A stretch of DNA of 64,000 bases from Heterotrichella gracilis (lineage: Eukaryota > Sar > Xanthophyceae > Tribonematales > Xanthonemataceae): contig JAULBX010009547.1 in the NCBI GenBank assembly GCA_032358255.1, positions 1-64,000 on the forward strand. The letters are read 5' to 3'. Positions 58,275 through 64,000 of the stretch are shown piece by piece. The notes under the pieces are model-generated. The model saw only the letters and a program-made list of their open reading frames with translations. It had not been told where the DNA came from and did no database searches. Positions within the stretch are counted from its first letter, which is position 1. Every line of letters starts with the position of its first letter. The translations under genes were made by a program, and so were the position numbers.

Positions 58275-59819
58275 AAAGGGGCGCGTCGCAATACAAAATT
58301 TGATTGCCAACTATCACTGGGCCCAGGCTTGTTGCGAATTGTTTCCATTTTTGCCAAAATGAATGACATGCATGCGAGGTTTCCAGGAGTTTTTAGGGGT
58401 TTCCAAGGTTTTCAGCCGGATTGCTTCACATATGGGGTCGGTGGTCTCGCGTGAGCCAGTGGTCCTTTGACTCCACCTTTGCGCGACGCCGTCCCCTTGC
58501 TCTCAATCCTTGGTATGATGGGTTTTCAAACTGGGACGCTGGCGATGTTGTCAGGAGCATTCACTGAATATTTGCACCACTATGCACTGCACCAACTTTC
58601 AAAACCTAGAGGCAGGGATTTGCAGGAGTTGGGCAAATTGCATGCCATATGCCCAGATACCTGGACAGGTGGCGCACTCTAGAGCTGGGATTGGCAGGGC
58701 TGTGCAGCCGGCAAATGGGGGCATCTGCAAGTCACTGCCACTTTCAGGCGTTACGATACCATAAAGAACAGCCTGGCATAATTGTTAGTAGATCTACCGT
58801 CTAGACGAGCCCACGTCCATTGGAAAATCACTGCCTACTCCAGCAAATGTCTGGCAACAAGGTTGCCCAGAGTGGGGGTGCTTGCGGATGGGAAGTAATG
58901 TTTCCATTACGGTATGCAATATCAACGTGCCCTCCAACACTGCCTATAGCTGGAGCTATATAAATAAGGTCACAGTAGCCAATGTACGCAGTTTTGTGCA
59001 CCATATGTATCATATTCAAAAGCAAAATGACGCATTTGCTGGCACCAACTTGAATACATAAACAATGCCTATCGACTCAGAGCAAGCCTGCCTGCTGCCA
59101 AAGTGGGAAAGAATCAAGCGAGTGCTTTTGTTGCATCGCGCGTAAAATTGGGGCCCCCGAACGCACCATTGGCACAACAATGCAGCGTGTCCACCAGTGT
59201 GATCAATTGGTCATGTGTCACATGCACAGCTCCCCATACATATTGCTCCCATGCTGTGCTGGTCACATATTTGGTTCTCCTCCCATTGCTGCTGGCACCA
59301 TACGCCTGCTGCCATTGCGCCTGCCACACATGGCTAGCGCTGCGGCGAGAGCCCAGCTGCGTTACCGCCACCATGGCAAAAGCTCGCGCAGGGCTGGGCG
59401 CCCGGGTGTCACCGCTGCTCCCATGGATGCGGCCCGGGCACCAAGTCACACCTGTGGCCAACGCACAGGGTTTAGGGTTTGGAGGGCGTGGATATTAGGG
59501 TTTGCCTTGCCTGGCAATCCCTAGCCAGGCGTGTAACCATTGCCTGTCTTCACCATATAGTTCCAGGTCACGCAAGCGCCTAGCTAGAGAACAAACCCCG
59601 ACCTCGCCTACTTAACAACAGCAAGAATGCCCCGCTTGTGCGGGAAATGCCCACCATGTACACAGGATTCCTTCTAATAAAATAATTTTTTTCCTGTTTT
59701 AGATAAAGCTGTTGCATGATAGCAGGCACCCCCCTGGCGAGGCGGTTGTGCCCACCATGTACACAGGATTACATACAATTTTCTAAAACGTATTTCCTCC
59801 TTTTAAAAGGTTGCCTTAC
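58275..59819. other. Convergent intergenic region
   Basis: 1.5 kb between the methyltransferase stop and the last P4H exon I can place. The missing final P4H exon should lie here. A candidate acceptor at about 59583 (CTAGCTAG, minus strand) would allow a short open tail but lacks the expected cysteine close by. No other gene is seen. Confidence 0.4.
59640..59765. repeat. Echoes of the P4H ShKT exon donor edge
   Basis: GTTGCATGATAGCAGGCACCCCCCTGGCGAGGCGGTTGTG + CCCACCATGTACACAGGATT at 59711-59770 copies 59822-59880. A shorter piece (GCCCACCATGTACACAGGATTCC) is at 59648-59671. AT-rich filler separates each copy. Confidence 0.88.
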
Positions 59820-62630
59820 CTGTTGCACGACAGCAGGCAGGCCCCCGGTGAGGCGGTTGTGCCCACCATGTACACTGGGTTGTTCTGGCACTCGCCCGAC
59901 TCCGCCCAGTGGGGGCACCCCTCGTTGCTGTCTGAGCAGCCCACAGGGGCCGGTGGGGGCGGTGGCACAAAGATGATGTGCTGGATGGTCACGCCGGGAC
60001 CGTCCATGGCGTAGGGGCCCACATGCACCCTGCGATCGGGAGTTGGAGGAGGGTTGGGACATGGTATGCTGCGATCGCAGCCATTAAGCAGCCAGGATTT
60101 CCCATATGAATGAAATCTCCATCACCGCCACCACCCACACAGCATGGCATATGACGGGCGTATGCAAGGGACGTGAGGCATGCAGCCTGTGATTCGCACC
60201 GAATCTAACGCCCTGGGCTGCTGCATGTGCCTGTACTCACAGCAAGTGCACTAAACCAATATGGCAAGTGGTAAGCACACCTACTGGTAACCCATGAACC
60301 CCCGGTAAGTGATGTGCATGTTACATTACCCCACCCCTCACCATTTTGTTGCCGACCACTTTTCCCCCTTGATGACTGGGCACCCCCCATGCAGCGCCCC
60401 TTGGTCCAGCCTCCCATCAGTTTTCAGACTCCAAAAAGCGATTGCATCCCCCTTGCGTGGCCGCACCGCCAGGCCCTGCATGGCGCAGGCGCTGTACCCC
60501 GCCTCTGGCGTCTGGCCAGCTGGCACGGGCGTGTTGGGGAACACCTGCGATGCAGCACATGGCATTGTTTGGATACAGGTACTCCGCCAAGGGCGCCTGG
60601 CCGGGTTTGCAGTGCTCACGAGGTGCAAGATGTGCCACTCTAAAGCAGCGGCAGTGTTTGCTCTTTCATTGCCGCCAGAGGAATGCCATCGGATGGTGGC
60701 ATGGAAACCTTGCCAGAAACATGGATTTGCCCATCTGAGCCCTCAGCTCCTCACCCCCCCTTTTCCATATCCAACAGGTGCCAGGCTACAGAGCATCGGG
60801 GACATGGGCTTCAAACACTATGTAGAGCTCTAAACTGGAAAATGCCATGGAGTTACGGTAGGCACGGCGGGCTTACACACCCACAACATCCCTCCCCCGC
60901 CCTCCTTCTCTTTACTGATCCCATAGCTGCGTGGGTTCTCTTCACTATTATTTCATTTTATTACATAATTTTAATTTATTCTCATTATCCTCACCGTTTC
61001 GGCCCCCTCCTCCACGTCCGACAGGTACATGAGTATAGTCAGCAGGCGGTTGCCGCCATTATTACTTTAATATTGTTATTATTATCGTCATCCTCACCGT
61101 TTCACCCCCCTCCTCCACGTCCGACAGGTACATGAGTATAGTCAGCAGGCGGTTGCCGCCGTTCTCGTTGGCCTCCTTGTGGAAAAAGTAGTCAAAGTGG
61201 GCGTCGTACTTCTGGCCGTGCTCGTAGTGCAGCACCTGCGGTGGGCACCATCAATTGTGAGAGTGAGGAAACCCTAAACCCTAGCCAATAGCCGTGGCTC
61301 GTGTCCAACTTATTGTGCTCATGTTCACAATGAGCACAATTGAGTTGCTGATTGAGTTGCTTATCCGATGTGACCTAAACTGCTTTGGAGTGCACCTCCA
61401 GTTAAGCGCGTGCAATTGCGAAGCCCAAATAGGGTTTACACGTCCATTGCAGCATGAGCCCAACGACATACTGGCTGTGCAGGAAGTGAGGTTCACCTGC
61501 ATGCCTTCACCATTGATTGCCGGTACCATCGTCCATTCTGCTATCCGGTCCTCCACATCTGCAGCCAAACCACCACCAAAAAAATTAGCCTTGCTTAATA
61601 GGTAACAAAATTACTTAAGAAGGCCCGGTAGCAGTTTGAATTAACCTTAAGCAACTCCTGACCTTGCATGGCATGAAACGTGCATGGCGTGTCAGGTTCG
61701 TATCATGGCCAGTGACGTGCACGTCAGAAAGACAGGGTTCAAGGAAAGCGTGCCATGCGGTTCAGGTGGTGAGCTGCCGCAGCAAAACAGCAGCTTGCAG
61801 CATGGGATATATACCTGCCACGATGGGCGTCTCTGAGGTGGAGAAGTACGCTCCACTGCTTGTGCGGATTTCGCTCGCCACGCCGCCCCCCGTCTGGTCA
61901 TCCACCACCTCGCTGCGCTCCATGCGGGGCTTGGCTAGGGCAATCATGTGGTCGCACTCCTCTGCGGCATGCACACATGGTGGTGAACAACTGATGTAAG
62001 ATGTAAGATGACCTACACACCCACACCCAAATCCCCGTCCCCACCCCATCCACTCCATCTCAACCATCCTTGCACCACATATGGTCCCCTTGCTATTGCC
62101 ATAAGGGTTTCTGTTTAGGGTCAAGCCAGTTACTCGGAAGCCCCATGCAGCCGAAGTGTAGGCTTGTGCACACCGTGCCTTACCAGGGGTCATGAAGTTG
62201 TGGTACAGGAAGACCCTTGGGCTCCAGGATAGCACGTCCATCTGGCCGTGGTGGGCTTTGGAGGCAGCGGCAGGGTCATACCCGGGCCTGCGGCCCCCCT
62301 TTTTTATCGAGTGTGACTCCCCAAGCCAACCTGTTGCAAGCCATGGGGTGAGCAAACCAGCATAGAATAGACAAAATACTTGTTCAAGTGTGTGCTGGGC
62401 AGTGGGAAAGTTGTATCCAAAGCAGCCTGTTGCGAGTGGCAAGGCAAGGCAAGGCATGGGTCAGCGCTGTCCCCACCCAAAGGCCCCTCACCTATCAAAT
62501 CAGGATCTGCAGCTCCAAGGGCTGCAAAGGCTTCAGCCAATACTACACACACCACTAGCAAGGCCGCTGCCAAAGTGGGCTGCCTGTCCCCATGCAGGTG
62601 GCGATGGTGCCCTGGCCCAGAACCCTTCAT
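59820..62630 (-). CDS. P4H: Prolyl 4-hydroxylase with C-terminal ShKT domain (last exon not found)
   Basis: Exons, in order of translation: 62492-62630, 62184-62330, 61815-61961, 61497-61558, 61098-61235, 60342-60544, 59820-60029. Phases agree over 348 residues, leaving two bases for a further exon. The N-terminus has a signal anchor ([20 protein letters not shown]). P4H motifs follow: [45 protein letters not shown] with Fe ligands H178/D180, LHGGCPV with H263, and GEKWSATKW with the 2-oxoglutarate Lys near 273. A ShKT-type Cys module ([18 protein letters not shown] ... SC) has five of six cysteines; the sixth should be in the missing exon. The enzyme hydroxylates peptidyl proline, for example in cell-wall glycoproteins, in the ER/Golgi using Fe(II), O2 and 2-oxoglutarate. 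Confidence 0.92.
60985..61055. repeat. Echo of a P4H exon donor edge with AT-rich filler
   Basis: CTCACCGTTTC.GCCCCCTCCTCCACGTCC and GACAGGTACATGAGTATAGTCAGCAGGCGGTTGCCGCC copy 61092-61158, the donor edge of exon 61098-61235. About 45 bases of TTATTATT-type sequence lie between copies, and more AT-rich sequence lies beyond (60945-60985). Confidence 0.92.
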
Positions 62631-63602
62631 GATGGGTTCACCAGGGTCACAAGCTTGATAATTGTGCCATAACAACAACCAAGTGATTGAAGCTAAGCTT
62701 GACACTACAAGCTCTGCCCACCAACAGCTGTCTTGGTGGTGGCAATTCAATGCAATGGGGTGGCACAATTGTGGGTTGCGCTGGGACGCTGTGGAAGGCA
62801 GTCGAAGTTTCGATAGGCTTCCTGGCCGTGTAGCTGAGGAACGTTCTCCGAAGGTTCGGTGCCACGTTGAGGGATGACAGCTAAATGCACTGACGTTGAG
62901 AAGCTTTTCCAGCTGTGCAGCTTCCTGCTTCCAAGGCTGAATCGAAGGTTGTAAGGGGGTTAGTAGAGCCAGCAAATGTTGGGGGTGAATAAATTTCACG
63001 ACCGCGATCGACCGACCGCTGATCACGCTGGTACAGTTGGCAACGACCATCACGAGATGTCTGGTACCGGTAATATAGGACGTTGTGACAAGGCGGTTTG
63101 CCCACGTAATGCCACGTAATGCACAATATAAAAGGGGGCCCTGCGCTGCCTGCATGGACATTTGGAGGGGCCACCGGTCTACGGGTGGAAATGGGCCGCG
63201 AGTGGAAACCCTAAACCACATTATGGCAAACCCTAATCCGAACGGATATTTGAAAAAATGTTTGAAAAGGCAGGTTTTTAAACGGGTCTAAGCAACGACA
63301 GCTGAGTATTCCTTCCCACCGCACTTCTAAACGCTTGCAGGTCAAACCACCAGCAGTGTGCCTTCCTTGCTACAAAGGCATAGCCCCTCGCTTGGCCCTT
63401 GTGTATAGCACGGCACAGTACAGAATCGTGCCAAACTGGCTCGGCTCAAGTTTGAACCTCCAGCGTGTGTCTACACCCCTGCGCGAACTCGTCGCTTGCC
63501 CTCTTTACATCGTCAGTACACTGCCAGCAAACCCTAAGAAACGGCGGACCCGTTGTGCGTGCTTGGCCTCAGTTGCAACTAGTGTGACCGAAAGTCAGCG
63601 CA
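62631..63602. other. Divergent intergenic region, P4H / unidentified gene
   Basis: Nearly 1 kb between opposed start codons. It contains a doubled ACGT motif and a good TATA box, listed separately. Otherwise nothing is recognised. Confidence 0.5.
63102..63134 (+). promoter_or_regulatory. TATA box preceded by doubled CCACGTAATG
   Basis: CCACGTAATG occurs twice back to back (63102-63111, 63112-63121), then TATAAAAG at 63127-63134. ACGT-core motifs are common bZIP binding sites in plants. The box is 470 bp before the ATG at 63603, so use by that gene would need a long leader or a 5' intron. Confidence 0.35.
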
Positions 63603-63937
63603 ATGGCTACGGTCGCTGCCCCCCAGCAGGGGCAACCAAGCGACCAGGCAGTGGTTGAGGAAGGAGGGGAGTCTGGGACAATCATGCAGATGTTTGTCGA
63701 TGGGAACCAGGATATCAAGACTACCAGGTGCGGCTCTTCAACACATACCCAGAGGGTCCATGCACAAGTTGACACATTGGGTTCAAGGCTGGCTCCTTGC
63801 AACAACTGTGGCAAAGCAAACAGTGTGTGTTTTCCTGAGCTCCTGGTACGTGTTCCAACTGCAGGACTGACAACCTGTTCAAGTCACTGGAAACAAGGCA
63901 GCTGACAGATGAGGAGCAGGAGATTATCAACCAGCGG
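63603..63937 (+). CDS. Unidentified gene, first two exons (partial)
   Basis: Exon 63603-63727 begins MATVAAPQQGQPSDQAVVEE and ends DIKTTR across the splice. Exon 63865-63937 (TDNLFKSLETRQLTDEEQEI...) has a CTGCAG acceptor and a GTGAGG donor. Phases agree (2 then 1 base) and the gene leaves the window. The second exon is charged and helical in character. I do not recognise the family. It is divergent from P4H. Confidence 0.6.
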
Positions 63938-64000
63938 GTGAGGGGCTACCTTGTTTGCACTGGAACCTTGTGTTGCAATGGAACTATCTTGGTGGCAGGG

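Noticed and set aside
62304-63221. Minus-strand ORF of 305 codons
   Set aside because: It overlaps the first P4H exon in frame but reads through its GTGAGG donor and on into intergenic DNA. The spliced model with ATG at 62630 explains the conserved part.
1-64000. tRNA, rRNA and retroelement genes
   Set aside because: I looked for T-loop motifs (GGTTCRANNCC) with paired stems, rRNA-like conserved blocks and reverse transcriptase motifs, and found none that could be supported by eye. tRNAscan or Infernal could still find divergent ones.

Overview
The window looks like nuclear DNA of a photosynthetic eukaryote, most likely a green alga. Nearly every gene is split by GT-AG introns. Plant-type telomere motifs (TTTAGGG/CCCTAAA) are scattered internally. 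Several proteins are closest to plant families: an ALDH12-type P5C dehydrogenase, an ABI1-like PP2C, a Tousled kinase, an AGD/ACAP-type BAR protein and a prolyl 4-hydroxylase with a ShKT tail. A prasinophyte such as the Pyramimonadales would fit, but that is only a guess. All exon models were built by eye from splice sites, reading phase and remembered family consensus, with no database search.

Layout from left to right. 148-3198 (-): N-terminal BAR half of an ArfGAP, running off the left edge. 4202-9863 (+): complete Tousled-like kinase in 11 exons. 9864-13233: gene-free DNA with an imperfect duplication and hairpins. 13234-24130 (-): exon-rich gene of unknown product. 24815-26510 (-): probable beta-propeller gene fragments with a hAT-like element in an intron. 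27453-29309 (+): GFA/CENP-V family protein, 4 exons. 30697-36631 (-): membrane apyrase (GDA1/CD39), 12 exons. 37893-39416 (+): small LLPH-like nucleolar protein. 40786-46294 (-): mitochondrial P5C dehydrogenase, 11 exons. 49192-52434 (+): clade-A-like PP2C, 7 exons. 53990-58274 (+): OB-fold/CCCH/methyltransferase fusion, 9 exons. 59820-62630 (-): prolyl 4-hydroxylase. 63603-63937 (+): start of an unidentified gene that leaves the right edge.

The genes are mostly unrelated housekeeping functions: membrane traffic, chromatin kinase, proline catabolism, nucleotide hydrolysis, secretory-pathway hydroxylation, ribosome assembly and phosphatase signalling. They alternate in strand as divergent and convergent neighbours, with no sign of a gene cluster.

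The most striking feature is structural. In most split genes, the intron next to an exon carries one to four decayed copies ('echoes') of that exon's edge, including the splice site. Copies are often separated by short CCCTAAA runs or AT-rich filler. More than twenty cases are visible. The PP2C gene, with short clean introns, has none. This suggests a recurrent process of intron growth by local duplication plus telomere-like or AT-rich filler.
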